A stretch of 64,000 nucleotides of DNA, taken from positions 142,152 through 206,151 of the forward strand of contig NZ_JARWAC010000026.1 of assembly GCF_029846175.1 (NCBI RefSeq). The letters run 5' to 3'. A program made the position numbers and the translations under genes. Of the stretch, positions 52,857 through 61,707 are shown piece by piece (the stretch's first letter is position 1; the number at the start of each line of letters is the position of its first letter). Source of the stretch: Sphaerisporangium sp. TRM90804 (GTDB taxonomy: Bacteria > Actinomycetota > Actinomycetes > Streptosporangiales > Streptosporangiaceae). The notes under the pieces were generated by a model, which saw only the letters and a program-made list of their open reading frames with translations, made no database searches and had not been told where the DNA came from.

Positions 52857-53381
52857 ATGCGCGCCGAGCAACCCGCCCCGAAGCAGGCGTTCCACCGCAC
52901 CGGGGTCCTCGGTCGCGGAGGCCTGTCAGCCGGGCACGACGCCTTCCGCGTGGTCGTCACCCCGTTGTGTCCCGGCTCGGCCGCGCGGGTGGCGCGCGCC
53001 GCGGTGCGCGCCGCGCTGGCGCGGACGGGCACCGCGCCCGACGACGTCGGCGACGCCGAGATCGTCGTGTCCGAGCTGGCGGCCAACGCCGAACGGCACG
53101 CGAACGGGCCGTACGAGCTGCGGATCCACTGGCTGGGCGGCGTCCCGGCGTGGTGCGAGATGGTGGACGGCGGGCTCGACCTCGGGACCATCCCGGCGAT
53201 ACTCGCCCTCCTGCACGCCTCCGCCTCGGCCCCGCCCATGTCGCTCGACGAGAACGGCCGCGGGCTCATGCTCGCCCACCGGCTGTCGCGCGGGCACTGC
53301 TGCGCCTACCCCACGACGCTGTCGGACGGCGGCGGCATGGGCAAGGCGGTCGCCTTCGCCCTCCCCTGCCCGATGCGCTGA
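52857..53381 (+). CDS. RsbW-like ATP-binding protein (anti-sigma-type kinase fold)
   Basis: A 174-residue GHKL ATPase of the HATPase_c_2 type. The N-box is IVVSELAANAERHANG (about 78-93); a G2-like segment is ENGRGLMLAHRLSRGH; and the G1 region is reduced. These short kinases act as anti-sigma factors or orphan regulators and are very numerous in filamentous actinomycetes, often paired with XRE (BldB/AbaA-locus-like) genes as here. Two upstream palindromic elements suggest control by the divergent regulator. Confidence 0.82.
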   Translation: MRAEQPAPKQAFHRTGVLGRGGLSAGHDAFRVVVTPLCPGSAARVARAAVRAALARTGTAPDDVGDAEIVVSELAANAERHANGPYELRIHWLGGVPAWCEMVDGGLDLGTIPAILALLHASASAPPMSLDENGRGLMLAHRLSRGHCCAYPTTLSDGGGMGKAVAFALPCPMR

Positions 53382-53480
53382 AGGCGCGCTCGGCGTGCAT
53401 GGCCCGTCGTTAAGGTGACTGACGCGGGAACTTCATCCCACGGTGGGCAGGGCGCCCTGATCTGCGGAAACGATCGAACC

Positions 53481-54923
53481 ATGAGTGCCTCGCGTGCCAC
53501 CCGGCTGCTCGCCGCCGCGACCCTCGTGGTCGTCCCGCCGATCTGCGCCCTCTCCCCCGCCCCCGCCCAGGCCGCCGCGAAGCCCTCGCGGGCGTGCGGC
53601 GCGGCCTTGCTCGCGGTGGCCGCCCCGTACGCGACCGTGGACGGGCAGGCACGGGCGGGGACGGTCACCCTGTACCGCGGGACGAGGAAGGCGGCCACCC
53701 TCTCCCAGGGCGCCGGCGGGCTAGACGACACCCCCGAGCGCGGCGACGCGTTCGGGTCGGCCCTGGCCGCCGGGGACTTCGACGGGGACGGCTGCGCCGA
53801 CCTCGCGGTGGGCGCGTCGGAGGAGGCCACGGGCGCCCCGGTCCCCGGCGGCGCCGACGGCAACGGGGTCGTGCACCTGCTGCGCGGCACCGCGCGCGGC
53901 CTGGAGCCCGCCGGCACGCTGGACATGAGCCGCCTCGGCCGCCGCGCCGGCACCGATAGGTTCGGCGCGGCGCTCGCCGCCGGCGACCTGGACGGGGACG
54001 GCGACGACGAGCTGGTGGTCGGCGCGCCCGGGACGCGCGAGGGCGGCGGCGTCGGCGTCTTCGGCATGAACGGCCGCGAGACCGCCGGGCGCGGCACTCT
54101 GATCACCCGGGCCACCCCCTGGGCCCGGCATCGGCACACCCCCACCGACCAGTTCGGGGCGGCCGTCGCCGCGGGCGACTTCGACGGCGACGGCAGGGCC
54201 GAGGTGGCCGTCGGGACGCCCGGCGACGACGTGGGCGACCGGTCCGGCGCCGGGTCGTTCACCGTCGTCGACCCGCGGGCCCGCCGGGCGACGGTGTTCA
54301 CCCAGAACAGCCCGGGCGTGTCCGGCGAGGCCGAGAAGTGGGACGGGGTCGGCACGGCGCTGGCGGCGGCCGACTTCGACCACGACGGCCGCGCGGACCT
54401 CGCGGTCGGCGTGCCCGGCGAGGGCCTGGACTCCTTCCAGGACGGCCCGATGTACGGCGACGGAGCGGTGCACGTCCTGTACGGCACGGCCCGGGGGCTG
54501 TCGGCGTCCGGCGCGCAGTTCTGGTCGGGCAGGGCCCGCGGGATCAAGCTCGGGACCCGCAACACCGACCGCCTGGGCTCGGCCCTGGCCGCCGGCGACC
54601 TCAACGGCGACGGTGACGCCGAGCTCGCCGTCGGCCTGCCCGGCCGCGGCGCGGCGCTGGTGCTGCCCGGCACCCGCGCCGGGGGCCTGACCTCCGTGCA
54701 TCACGTGGTCGTGAAGGGCCGCAAGGGCCGTCCCGGCGACCTGTCCGGCTCCGCGCTGGCCGTCACCCCGTCGGGTCTGGTGACCGGCTCCCCCGGCGCG
54801 GCACGCGTCACGCTGACCCCCTCCCACGTGCGCAAGGGCTCCTACACCGGCCTGCGCCCCGACGCCTCCCGCGTCCTCTCGGGCCCCGCGGACGCCCTGT
54901 TCGGCTTCGCCGTCACCTCCTGA
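53481..54923 (+). CDS. secreted FG-GAP repeat protein
   Basis: A 480-residue exported protein. A signal peptide (ends AQA-A, about 33) is followed by five to six integrin-alpha-like FG-GAP repeats. Each has a calcium-loop such as GDFDGDGCADLAVG, GDLDGDGDDELVVG, GDFDGDGRAEVAVG, ADFDHDGRADLAVG or GDLNGDGDAELAVG, forming a beta-propeller. The ATG at 53481 is chosen because it begins the signal peptide; a GTG at 53415 is in frame. Binding or scaffold role outside the cell; partner unknown. Confidence 0.87.
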   Translation: MSASRATRLLAAATLVVVPPICALSPAPAQAAAKPSRACGAALLAVAAPYATVDGQARAGTVTLYRGTRKAATLSQGAGGLDDTPERGDAFGSALAAGDFDGDGCADLAVGASEEATGAPVPGGADGNGVVHLLRGTARGLEPAGTLDMSRLGRRAGTDRFGAALAAGDLDGDGDDELVVGAPGTREGGGVGVFGMNGRETAGRGTLITRATPWARHRHTPTDQFGAAVAAGDFDGDGRAEVAVGTPGDDVGDRSGAGSFTVVDPRARRATVFTQNSPGVSGEAEKWDGVGTALAAADFDHDGRADLAVGVPGEGLDSFQDGPMYGDGAVHVLYGTARGLSASGAQFWSGRARGIKLGTRNTDRLGSALAAGDLNGDGDAELAVGLPGRGAALVLPGTRAGGLTSVHHVVVKGRKGRPGDLSGSALAVTPSGLVTGSPGAARVTLTPSHVRKGSYTGLRPDASRVLSGPADALFGFAVTS

Positions 54924-54991
54924 GCGCCCTGCCCCGGGCGCACGTGGACGGCGCCCACGCCGCCGGGAGGTACCCGATGATCACGCCTGTG

Positions 54992-54997
54992 TAGGTT
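54992..54997 (+). promoter_or_regulatory. -10 element of a leaderless transcript (HIT protein)
   Basis: TAGGTT ends 6 nt before the ATG at 55004; no ribosome binding site is present. Confidence 0.5.
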
Positions 54998-55003
54998 GCG
55001 GTC

Positions 55004-55483
55004 ATGACGGAGAACTGGCGGACGGACCGGATCGGAAGCGCGCTGCGGGGGGAGAACCCCACGGTGCTGCGGCGGCTGGACGCCGGGTTCGCGGTGATCG
55101 GGGATGTTCAGTTCCTGCCGGGATACTCGGTGCTGCTGGCGGACGATCCGCGCGCGGAGCGGCTGTCCGGCCTCCCGAAGGGCAGGCGGCTGTCCTTCCT
55201 GGCCGACATGGATCGGCTGGGAGAGGCCGTCGAGCGGGCCTGTCGCCGTCTCGACCCGGCGTTTCGCCGGGTCAACCTGGAGATCCTCGGCAACACCGAC
55301 CCATTCCTGCACGCGCACGTGTGGCCGAGGTACGAGTGGGAGCCGGCCGGCCTCGTGGGCGTGCCCGTGTGGCTGTATCCCCGCGACAGGTGGACCGGCG
55401 AGCGGTTCGCCCTCGGCCCGCGCCACGATGCGCTGAGAGAGGCGATCGGCGGCGAGCTGGACCGGCTGCGTTCCATGAACTGA
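55004..55483 (+). CDS. HIT-family nucleotide hydrolase-like protein
   Basis: A 159-residue protein with a C-terminal histidine-triad-like motif FLHAHVWPRY (H103 and H105), preceded by NLEILGN. These features resemble actinobacterial diadenosine-tetraphosphate hydrolase/HIT proteins. The third His of the classical triad is replaced by Pro-Arg, so catalytic competence is uncertain. The mRNA appears leaderless. It stands alone, convergent with the phosphatase gene. Confidence 0.72.
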   Translation: MTENWRTDRIGSALRGENPTVLRRLDAGFAVIGDVQFLPGYSVLLADDPRAERLSGLPKGRRLSFLADMDRLGEAVERACRRLDPAFRRVNLEILGNTDPFLHAHVWPRYEWEPAGLVGVPVWLYPRDRWTGERFALGPRHDALREAIGGELDRLRSMN

Positions 55484-55505
55484 CGACAGCCGGCCCGGGC
55501 GCGGG

Positions 55506-57080
55506 TCAGGTGAGCGCGTGCTCGCCGGACGGGACGGTGAAGGTGGCGGACGTCTCGGCGGGGGCGCCCTTCCTGCTGATGTACTCCAGGGTGCGGAACT
55601 GCGCCGTCAGCTCCTGGGGGGTTGCGCGGGCCATGATGTAGCCGCGGCGCTCGTCGACGAACCTGAGGTTGGGGTTCTCGGCGAGCAGGGCGGCGTTTCT
55701 CGCCGGGTCGCGGTAGCCGTCGCCGTCGCTGGAGATGGACGTGCTGACGAGTTCCACCCCGACCCTGGCGGAGCCGGGGTCGTCGGCGTCGAGCGTGAGG
55801 TCGGCGGCGGAGGCCACGTGCGCGTCGCCGGTGAGCACCACCGGGCTGCCGGTCCCCGATTCGGCGAGCGTGGCGAGCAGGCGGTCGCGGTCGGCCGCGT
55901 ACCCGTCCCAGGCGTCCATGTTGAGCTCGCTGCCCGGGCCGAGGCGGTAGTCGCGCTGACCCACGATGACCTGCTGGGCGACGAGGTCCCAGGTGGCGGA
56001 GGAGGAGCGGAGCCCGTCCGACAGCCACTCCATCTGCCCCGCGCCCAGCATGACGCGGTCCCGGTCCAGGCGCTCGTCGCATCCGGCGCGCATGCCGTCG
56101 CCGCAGATCTGGTCGTCGCGGAACCGGCGCGTGTCGAGCAGGTGGAAGGTGGCCAGCGAGCCCCACGCCACCCGCCGGTTGATCTTCATGGCGGTGCCGC
56201 GGGCGACGGACGACCGGCGCAGGGGCATGTGCTCGTAGTAGGCGCGGAAGCCCGCCGCCTTGCGCTCGGAGAAGGCGGGGACGGGCGTGCCGGGGGTGCC
56301 GGCGGCCCAGTTGTTCTCCACCTCGTGGTCGTCGAAGATCACCAGCCAGGGGCTGTTCAGGTGGGCGAGCTGCAGGTCGCCGTCGGTCTTGTACTGCGCG
56401 TGCCGCACCCGGTAGTCGGCGAGGGTCTGCAGCTTGCCGCCGGCGTGCCGGCGCACGTTGCCGTCGGCGGCGGTGTAGACGCCGCCCCCGTACTCGTACA
56501 CGTAGTCGCCCAGGTGGACCACGACGTCGGGCTCCTGCTCGGCCATCCGGCGGTAGGCGGTGTAGAAGCCGTGTTCGTACTGCGCGCACGACACCGCGGC
56601 GAAGGTGAACGCGCCGGAGGTGCCCGGCGCGGGGGCGGTGCGGGTGCGCCCCGCCGGAGACAGGTCGCCGCCGGCGCGGAAGCGGTAGAAGTACTCCCGC
56701 CCCGGGCGCAGCCCGTCCACCTCGACGTGGACGGTGTGCGCGGCGCCGGGGCGGGCGGTCGCGGTGCCGGCGCGGGCGATCGCGCGGAAGCGCTCGTCCT
56801 CGGCGACCTGCCAGGCCACCTCGACGTCGCGGCCGGGCATGCCGCCGCGTCCGTCGGGGGCGAGCGGCTCGGGGGCCAGGCGGGTCCACAGCACGAAGCC
56901 GTCGGCCGACGGGTCGCCGGAGGCGACGCCGAGCGTGAACGGGTCGCGCGGGTTCCGCCCGCGCGAGGTGGCCGGGCGGGCGCTGGAGGCGCTCACGGAG
57001 GAGGGCAGGACCAGGCCGCCCGCCCCCGCCGCGGCGGCCAGAAGGAACACTCTGCGTGAGGGGTTCTGCTCCACGTACAC
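55506..57080 (-). CDS. phoD: PhoD-type alkaline phosphatase, Tat-exported
   Basis: A 524-residue PhoD metallophosphatase. The twin-arginine signal is PSRRVFLLAAAAGAGG, and the mature start is FTLGVASGDPSADGFVLWTR, the PhoD N-terminal domain. Metal-ligand segments include SCAQYEHGFY, VHLGDYVYEYG, IFDDHEVENNW and VLTGDAHVASAADL. Calcium and iron centres and phosphodiester or monoester release are family knowledge. GTG 57080 (or 57074) places a short n-region before the Tat motif. A possible Pho box (57114-57135) lies 34 nt upstream, consistent with phosphate-starvation control. Confidence 0.92.
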   Translation of the reverse strand: MYVEQNPSRRVFLLAAAAGAGGLVLPSSVSASSARPATSRGRNPRDPFTLGVASGDPSADGFVLWTRLAPEPLAPDGRGGMPGRDVEVAWQVAEDERFRAIARAGTATARPGAAHTVHVEVDGLRPGREYFYRFRAGGDLSPAGRTRTAPAPGTSGAFTFAAVSCAQYEHGFYTAYRRMAEQEPDVVVHLGDYVYEYGGGVYTAADGNVRRHAGGKLQTLADYRVRHAQYKTDGDLQLAHLNSPWLVIFDDHEVENNWAAGTPGTPVPAFSERKAAGFRAYYEHMPLRRSSVARGTAMKINRRVAWGSLATFHLLDTRRFRDDQICGDGMRAGCDERLDRDRVMLGAGQMEWLSDGLRSSSATWDLVAQQVIVGQRDYRLGPGSELNMDAWDGYAADRDRLLATLAESGTGSPVVLTGDAHVASAADLTLDADDPGSARVGVELVSTSISSDGDGYRDPARNAALLAENPNLRFVDERRGYIMARATPQELTAQFRTLEYISRKGAPAETSATFTVPSGEHALT

Positions 57081-57113
57081 AGTGCAGGCGACCAGGCTGA
57101 CCTGCGGGCCATG

Positions 57114-57135
57114 CCGCGGTGACGGCGGCGTGAAC
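57114..57135 (-). promoter_or_regulatory. candidate Pho box upstream of phoD
   Basis: On the minus strand two contiguous 11-nt units, GTTCACGCCGC and CGTCACCGCGG, approximate the PhoP direct-repeat pattern (GTTCACC core). Each matches five of seven core bases. The location upstream of a phosphatase gene favours it. Confidence 0.35.
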
Positions 57136-57387
57136 ACCTGCCGGACAGCGGCGGGGGTTACCCATCGTGGCTGAACGCCCGCCGACGGCCCGGCGACCCT
57201 TCACAGGACGCCGGGCGAACATCGCGGTCAGGATCCCTGACGAAGGCGAGTCGGCGCGGGCCCGGCCCGCGCGCGGGCGCGCGGCGGGGGTGTCCGGCCG
57301 GCCCGGGACGGGTGCGCGGACCGCCCGCCCAGCGGGCGCACGGCGGTGTCCGCCCGGCCCGGGCCGTGCGCGCGGGCCGGTGGTGGT

Positions 57388-57660
57388 TCAGGTGGCCCTT
57401 CGCCTGCCGTACGCGTAGCTGGCGAGCAGCACCCCGATGATGGCGAGCACGATCTGCAGGATCAGCTCGATCCAGTCGATGCCCCGGGTGGTGGCGACCC
57501 CCAGCGAAGCGGCGATGGCGGTGCCGATCAGGGCGGCGATGATGCCGATGACGATGGTCAGCCAGATCGGGATGGGCTGGCGGCCGGGGATCAGGAGCCG
57601 CGCGATCACACCGATCACCAGTCCCACGATGATGGCGCTGATAATTCCGCTGACGTGCAT
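57388..57660 (-). CDS. GlsB/YeaQ/YmgE-family small membrane protein
   Basis: A 90-residue protein with three hydrophobic helices. The N-terminal GIISAIIVGLVIGVIARLLI followed by PGRQPIPIW is the hallmark of the transglycosylase-associated / YeaQ family, and GIIAALIGT follows. GGAGG 5 nt before the ATG. Members are induced by general or envelope stress; the older name 'transglycosylase-associated' has no firm biochemical basis. Confidence 0.9.
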   Translation of the reverse strand: MHVSGIISAIIVGLVIGVIARLLIPGRQPIPIWLTIVIGIIAALIGTAIAASLGVATTRGIDWIELILQIVLAIIGVLLASYAYGRRRAT

Positions 57661-57787
57661 CTCGCCTCCGTTATCGAGTTGTTACCCGTATGCCCGTGAG
57701 CACGGCGGCCGATACGTCGTCGCAGGTCGTCGGAGGATAATCGGTGGATCACATTGCGCGGCCATGGCTTTCGCCCGGCCGGAGCCG

Positions 57788-58387
57788 TCAGCGGGGCGAG
57801 GCGAGAGCCGGCTTCAGGTCGTCGCGCAGCGACTCGGCGCCGCGGTGGTGGATGGCCGTCATCCCGACCGCCTCGGCCCCGGCCACGTTGGCCAGCCGGT
57901 CGTCCACGAAGACGAAGTCCTCCGGCTCGGCGCCGAGCTCGGACGCGACCCGGAGGTAGATCTCGGCGTCCGGCTTCACCATGCCGAGCCGGGCGCTGTA
58001 GAAGCGGGCGTTCATGGTCTGGATCCAGGGCAGCCGCTCTATGCCCTCGGCCACGCAGAGCGGGGCGTTGGACAGCAGCGCCACCGGATGGCCCAGCGCG
58101 TGGACCTCCTCCATGACGGCCACCGCGTCGTCGTCGGGATGGCTCCAGCTCTGGACGTCCAGCTCGACGAGCCGCTCCACCCGGTCCCGCGAGGGACGTC
58201 CGCCGAGCACCAGCGACCAGTAGGCCGCCGGGGTCAGGGTGCCCCGGTCGAAGTCGAGCCGGTGCTCCCAGTAGCGCTCCCAGAAGGCGGTCGCCTCGAC
58301 CTCGGACGCGGCGACCATGCGCTCCCGGTCGGCCTCCGGCTGCGCGTGGCACAGCACTTCCCCGTAGTCGAAAAGCAGCCATTTCAT
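57788..58387 (-). CDS. HAD-superfamily hydrolase
   Basis: A 199-residue HAD phosphatase-like protein. Motif I is LLFDYGEVL, with Gly where the general acid Asp of DxD normally sits; motif II is LLSNAP; motif III is the Lys in GMVKPDAEIY; motif IV is FVFVDDR. The same 'DxGxV' motif I is common in a subgroup of actinobacterial HAD proteins. A helical cap lies between motifs I and II. The ATG at 58387 is probably leaderless. Substrate unknown. Confidence 0.85.
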   Translation of the reverse strand: MKWLLFDYGEVLCHAQPEADRERMVAASEVEATAFWERYWEHRLDFDRGTLTPAAYWSLVLGGRPSRDRVERLVELDVQSWSHPDDDAVAVMEEVHALGHPVALLSNAPLCVAEGIERLPWIQTMNARFYSARLGMVKPDAEIYLRVASELGAEPEDFVFVDDRLANVAGAEAVGMTAIHHRGAESLRDDLKPALASPR

Positions 58388-58394
58388 GATCGCG

Positions 58395-58400
58395 AGGTTA
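58395..58400 (-). promoter_or_regulatory. -10 element of the leaderless HAD transcript
   Basis: On the minus strand TAACCT ends 7 nt before the ATG at 58387. Confidence 0.45.
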
Positions 58401-58516
58401 CCGCCCGTCATGCGTAGAGAGTTCCTTCCCGAGTCATCGCTAACCCGTCGGCATCGTGCGAAACACCCCTGCACCGCCCCTTCGCCCCGCGCCGGCCCCG
58501 GCCGTGGCCGCCGCCG

Positions 58517-59371
58517 TCAGGCCTTGAGGAACGGCGCCACGTGGTCCTTCACGGCCCCGCAGCTCAGGTAGTTGCGGACCGTGTGGAAGTCGGCCCAGTC
58601 GATGTTGACCTTCGTGTCGAGGGCCACCCCGTCGAACCACTTCTGCAATGCGCCGGGAATGGCCGCGATGTCGTCCTTGTCGGCGATGTTCACCCAGCGT
58701 CGCACGCCGCGCGGGCACTTGCCGCGCCCCGACACCGGCAGCGGCTGCAGCCGCTCGAACACGACGCCGCGCATGGCCAGCGGGCTGCCCAGCGTGATGA
58801 GCAGGTCGACCGAGAGCTCCGGATGCGCCCACAGCGCCTCGTAGGCGACCACGCTGCCCAGCGAGTGGGCGATCACGACCTTGGGCCGGTTGCGGCGGAT
58901 GGCGTCGGCGACGGCCTCGCGCGAGCGGACGCGGGCGGCGGCCGCGGTGCCGGCGAAGTAGGCGGCCACCTCGGGACAGAAGTCCTCGGCGAAGTCCTTG
59001 GCCTGCGGGCCCAGGCGCAGCAGCAGCCACTCGGCGAAGCGGTGGATCAGGCCGGTCAGCGTCTCCCCCGCGAACGCCCCGGCCCCGCTCATCTGCTTCA
59101 TCCAGTCGGCCAGCACGAGCTGGGACGCGGCGTCCATCTTGCGCAGGTCGCGCTTGGCGGCGGCGGCGGGAGCGTCGGCGCGCAGCAGGTGGGCGTAGTA
59201 CGCGACCTCGCTCACGTACGACTGGCCGGTGTACCTGGCGCCGCCGGACAGCCCCGCGTGCAGATAGCGGTCCCACTTGACGCGCATCGCCTCGCTCGCG
59301 CCGCGCGCCGTGCCCGCCGCCGTGAAGTAGCGGTACTTGCCGATGCCGTGAACCCCCACGATCGTCGCCAC
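58517..59371 (-). CDS. alpha/beta hydrolase (lipase/esterase-like)
   Basis: A 284-residue cytoplasmic protein. The oxyanion segment IVGVHGIGKYRYF opens the protein, and the nucleophile elbow IAHSLGSVVAYEAL lies near residue 180. LITLGSPLAM follows, and the probable catalytic His is in DWADFHTVRNYL near the end. An inserted helical cap (about 50-155) separates the first strand from the elbow. GGGAGG 7 nt upstream selects the GTG at 59371. Similar proteins occur in phage-resistance and lipid-turnover contexts, but nothing here points to either. Confidence 0.78.
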   Translation of the reverse strand: MATIVGVHGIGKYRYFTAAGTARGASEAMRVKWDRYLHAGLSGGARYTGQSYVSEVAYYAHLLRADAPAAAAKRDLRKMDAASQLVLADWMKQMSGAGAFAGETLTGLIHRFAEWLLLRLGPQAKDFAEDFCPEVAAYFAGTAAAARVRSREAVADAIRRNRPKVVIAHSLGSVVAYEALWAHPELSVDLLITLGSPLAMRGVVFERLQPLPVSGRGKCPRGVRRWVNIADKDDIAAIPGALQKWFDGVALDTKVNIDWADFHTVRNYLSCGAVKDHVAPFLKA

Positions 59372-59507
59372 CGCACGGCCTCCCAGAGCTGGCGTACTCC
59401 GCGCGGCCGGCCGTCCGGCGGAGGGACACCGACACTCTGCCCCACCTCCCCCGGCCGCGACAAGGCGGCCGGGGGCGAGGTCGAAGGCGCCTTGCACGAC
59501 AAATCGG

Positions 59508-59538
59508 TTGATCGGTACCTGAGGGGTCCGGATACCCT
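59508..59538 (+). promoter_or_regulatory. promoter of leaderless arfB
   Basis: TTGATC (59508-59513) and TACCCT (59533-59538), 19-nt spacer; the -10 ends 6 nt before the ATG at 59545. Confidence 0.55.
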
Positions 59539-59544
59539 GGATTC

Positions 59545-59970
59545 ATGGTCGAACCGCTGCGGGTGCGCGGCTCGGTGGTCATCCCGGACGCCGAGCTGGC
59601 CTGGCGTTTCTCGCGGTCGTCCGGTCCGGGCGGCCAGGGCGTCAACACCACCGACAGCCGGGTGGAGCTGAGCTTCGACCTCGGGGCCAGCGAGGCCCTT
59701 CCGCCGGCGATGAAGGCCCGCGCGCTCGAACGGCTGGCCGGCCGCCTGGTCGACGGCGTCATCACCGTCACCGCCTCGGAGTACCGCTCGCAGCTGCGCA
59801 ACCGCGAGGCCGCCAAGGTGCGCCTGGCCGCCCTGCTCGACAAGGCCGCCGCTCCCCCGCCCAAGAGCCGCCGCCCCACCAAGCCCTCCCGAGGCGCCGT
59901 CGAGCGCCGCATCACCGCCAAGAAGCACCGCGCGGAACTCAAACGCCTCCGCCGCCCCGGCGACACCTGA
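59545..59970 (+). CDS. arfB: alternative ribosome-rescue factor ArfB (YaeJ), class I release-factor fold
   Basis: A 141-residue protein with GGQ at residues 29-31 in RSSGPGGQGVNTTDSRVEL. Next come the short helical domain and a basic C-terminal tail (about 100-141, Lys/Arg-rich) that enters the empty mRNA channel of stalled ribosomes. It hydrolyses peptidyl-tRNA on non-stop complexes. Length and layout are normal. Probably leaderless. Confidence 0.93.
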   Translation: MVEPLRVRGSVVIPDAELAWRFSRSSGPGGQGVNTTDSRVELSFDLGASEALPPAMKARALERLAGRLVDGVITVTASEYRSQLRNREAAKVRLAALLDKAAAPPPKSRRPTKPSRGAVERRITAKKHRAELKRLRRPGDT

Positions 59971-60062
59971 CGCACCGCTTCCCCGGCACACCAGCCGCCC
60001 CGACCCGCCTCGCGCGGCTCGACCCGCGCCCGGGGGCCCGCGCGACGGTGGAGAACAGGTGC

Positions 60063-60107
60063 GAGGGTCGCCTTTCGGAAAGCGCGCCGAAGGCAACGTT
60101 TCGGGGA
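60063..60107. repeat. dispersed intergenic repeat, copy B
   Basis: GAGGGTCGCC then GCGCCGAAGGCA and TTTCGGGGAC, matching copy A at 31001-31056. Internally CCTTTCGG pairs with CCGAAGG. It lies between convergent genes and could act as a terminator. Confidence 0.5.
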
Positions 60108-60114
60108 CGCCGGC

Positions 60115-60753
60115 TCAGAGGCGGCGGTCTTCCATCTCCCAGACGTGGTCGATCACGTGCCAGGCGATGCGCCGGGCCGCGTAGCGGGCGGGCCAGCCGC
60201 CGGGGTGGGGAGGGGTGCCGTCGGAGGGCTTGCTCAGGACGTCGGCGATGTCGGCGCGCAGCGCCTCGCGTGCGGTCAGGTCGGCCGGCGGGAACGGTTT
60301 GTGGCGCACGCCGATCCTGCGCGCGTAGGCGCGCTCGGCCTCGACCACGTGGGCGACCATCTTGTCGCGGTCCCTGCCGCCGCCCCGGGGGCCCTTGCGC
60401 AGCTCCTCGGGCGAGGCGGCGGCCACCTCGTCGAGCAGCTCCCACGACGCCCGCAGCAGCGCGGTGTCGCGCTCGGCCACCGGCGCGTCCACCGGGTGCC
60501 CGTCGATGCCGGGGACGGCCTCGGGCGCCCCGAAGTCGGTGGTCGTGCCGCCGGTCACCCGCTCCACGACGGTGAGCGCGGCAGGCTCGAACGGCAGGCC
60601 GGCGCGCTCGGCGACCAGGCGGTAGCGGGGGGCGTACTCGAGCAGGGCGTCGATGGCGGCCTCCTCGCCCTTGGCGACGCGGCACCAGCCGGGCCAGTCG
60701 TATGCGCAGGCGAAGACCTTCTTCGGCCCGATCTCCAGGTATATGTCGGTCAT
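60115..60753 (-). CDS. DinB-like four-helix protein of unknown function
   Basis: A 212-residue protein beginning MTDIYLEIGPKKVFACAYDW. The second half carries MVAHVVEAERAYAR and ARRIAWHVIDHVWEMEDR. These His/Glu/Asp helices suggest a metal-binding DinB/DUF664-like four-helix bundle. Function unknown. It lies 39 nt after the NagD-like gene on the same strand and may be co-transcribed. CAGGAT ends 6 nt before the ATG and could be a -10 or a weak ribosome binding site. Confidence 0.68.
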   Translation of the reverse strand: MTDIYLEIGPKKVFACAYDWPGWCRVAKGEEAAIDALLEYAPRYRLVAERAGLPFEPAALTVVERVTGGTTTDFGAPEAVPGIDGHPVDAPVAERDTALLRASWELLDEVAAASPEELRKGPRGGGRDRDKMVAHVVEAERAYARRIGVRHKPFPPADLTAREALRADIADVLSKPSDGTPPHPGGWPARYAARRIAWHVIDHVWEMEDRRL

Positions 60754-60792
60754 GTCGCCATCCTGCCCGGTATACCTGACAACGCCCGGCAG

Positions 60793-61575
60793 CTATTCGA
60801 CGAGGTCGATGAGGTCGGCCACGGACGCCGCGACGCGCGAGGGCCGGAACGGGTAGCGGTCGACCTGCTCCTTGGTGGTCACGCCGGTGAGCACGAGGAT
60901 CGTGTACAGCCCGGCCTCCATGCCGGACACGATGTCGGTGTCCATGCGGTCGCCGATCATGGCGGTGCTCTCGCTGTGGCCGTCGATGGCGTTGAGCGCG
61001 CTGCGCATCATCATGGGGTTGGGCTTGCCGACGAAGTACGGCTCCACCCCCGTCGCCTTGGTGATCATGGCCGCGACCGCGCCGCAGGCCGGCAGCGACC
61101 CCTCGGCGGAGGGCCCCACCGCGTCGGGGTTGGTGGCGATGAAGCGGCTGCCCGAGTCGATGAGCCGGATCGCCCGGGTGATCGCGGTGAAGCTGTAGGT
61201 GCGCGTCTCGCCCAGCACCACGTAGTCGGGCGCGGTCTCGGTCAGCACGTACCCGCTCTCGTGCAGGGCCGTGGTCAGCCCCGCCTCGCCGATGACGTAC
61301 GCCGACCCGCCCGGCCGCTGGTCCCGCAGGAACCGCGCGGTGGCCAGCGCGGAGGTCCAGATGGCCTCCGGCGGCACCTCCAGCCCGATGCCGCGCATCC
61401 GCACCGAAAGGTCGCGCGGGGTGTAGATGGAGTTGTTGGTCAGCACCAGGAACCGCTTGCCGGAGTCGCGCAGCTTGCGGATGAACGCGTCGGCCCCGGG
61501 GACGGGCACGCCCTCGTGCAGCAGGACACCGTCCATGTCGGACAGCCAGCAGTCGATGGACTTGCGCTCGTTCAC
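60793..61575 (-). CDS. HAD-IIA family phosphatase (NagD-like)
   Basis: A 260-residue HAD hydrolase. Motif I is [13 protein letters not shown] (both Asp present); motif II is LVLTNNS; the C2-type cap lies in the middle; motif III is the Lys of FVGKPNP; and motif IV is [10 protein letters not shown]. It dephosphorylates nucleotides or sugar phosphates in related proteins. GGGGA precedes the GTG at 61575. It is followed by the DinB-like gene. Confidence 0.9.
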   Translation of the reverse strand: MNERKSIDCWLSDMDGVLLHEGVPVPGADAFIRKLRDSGKRFLVLTNNSIYTPRDLSVRMRGIGLEVPPEAIWTSALATARFLRDQRPGGSAYVIGEAGLTTALHESGYVLTETAPDYVVLGETRTYSFTAITRAIRLIDSGSRFIATNPDAVGPSAEGSLPACGAVAAMITKATGVEPYFVGKPNPMMMRSALNAIDGHSESTAMIGDRMDTDIVSGMEAGLYTILVLTGVTTKEQVDRYPFRPSRVAASVADLIDLVE

Positions 61576-61707
61576 CGTTTCCCCGCATTCGTTCCTAGGA
61601 GTACCGCACCAGGATGACAGGTGAACGCTCCCGGTTTCTCACCCCGCGCGCCGGCGGCTCCGGCGGCCCGGCCCCGCGAGGCCGGCGGGCCGGTCTCGCG
61701 GCCGGGG

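Noticed and set aside
58517..59371. A defence-island role for the alpha/beta hydrolase beside ArfB and HAD genes
   Set aside because: Neighbours are ordinary housekeeping or stress genes with their own promoters; no nuclease, toxin or mobile element accompanies it.
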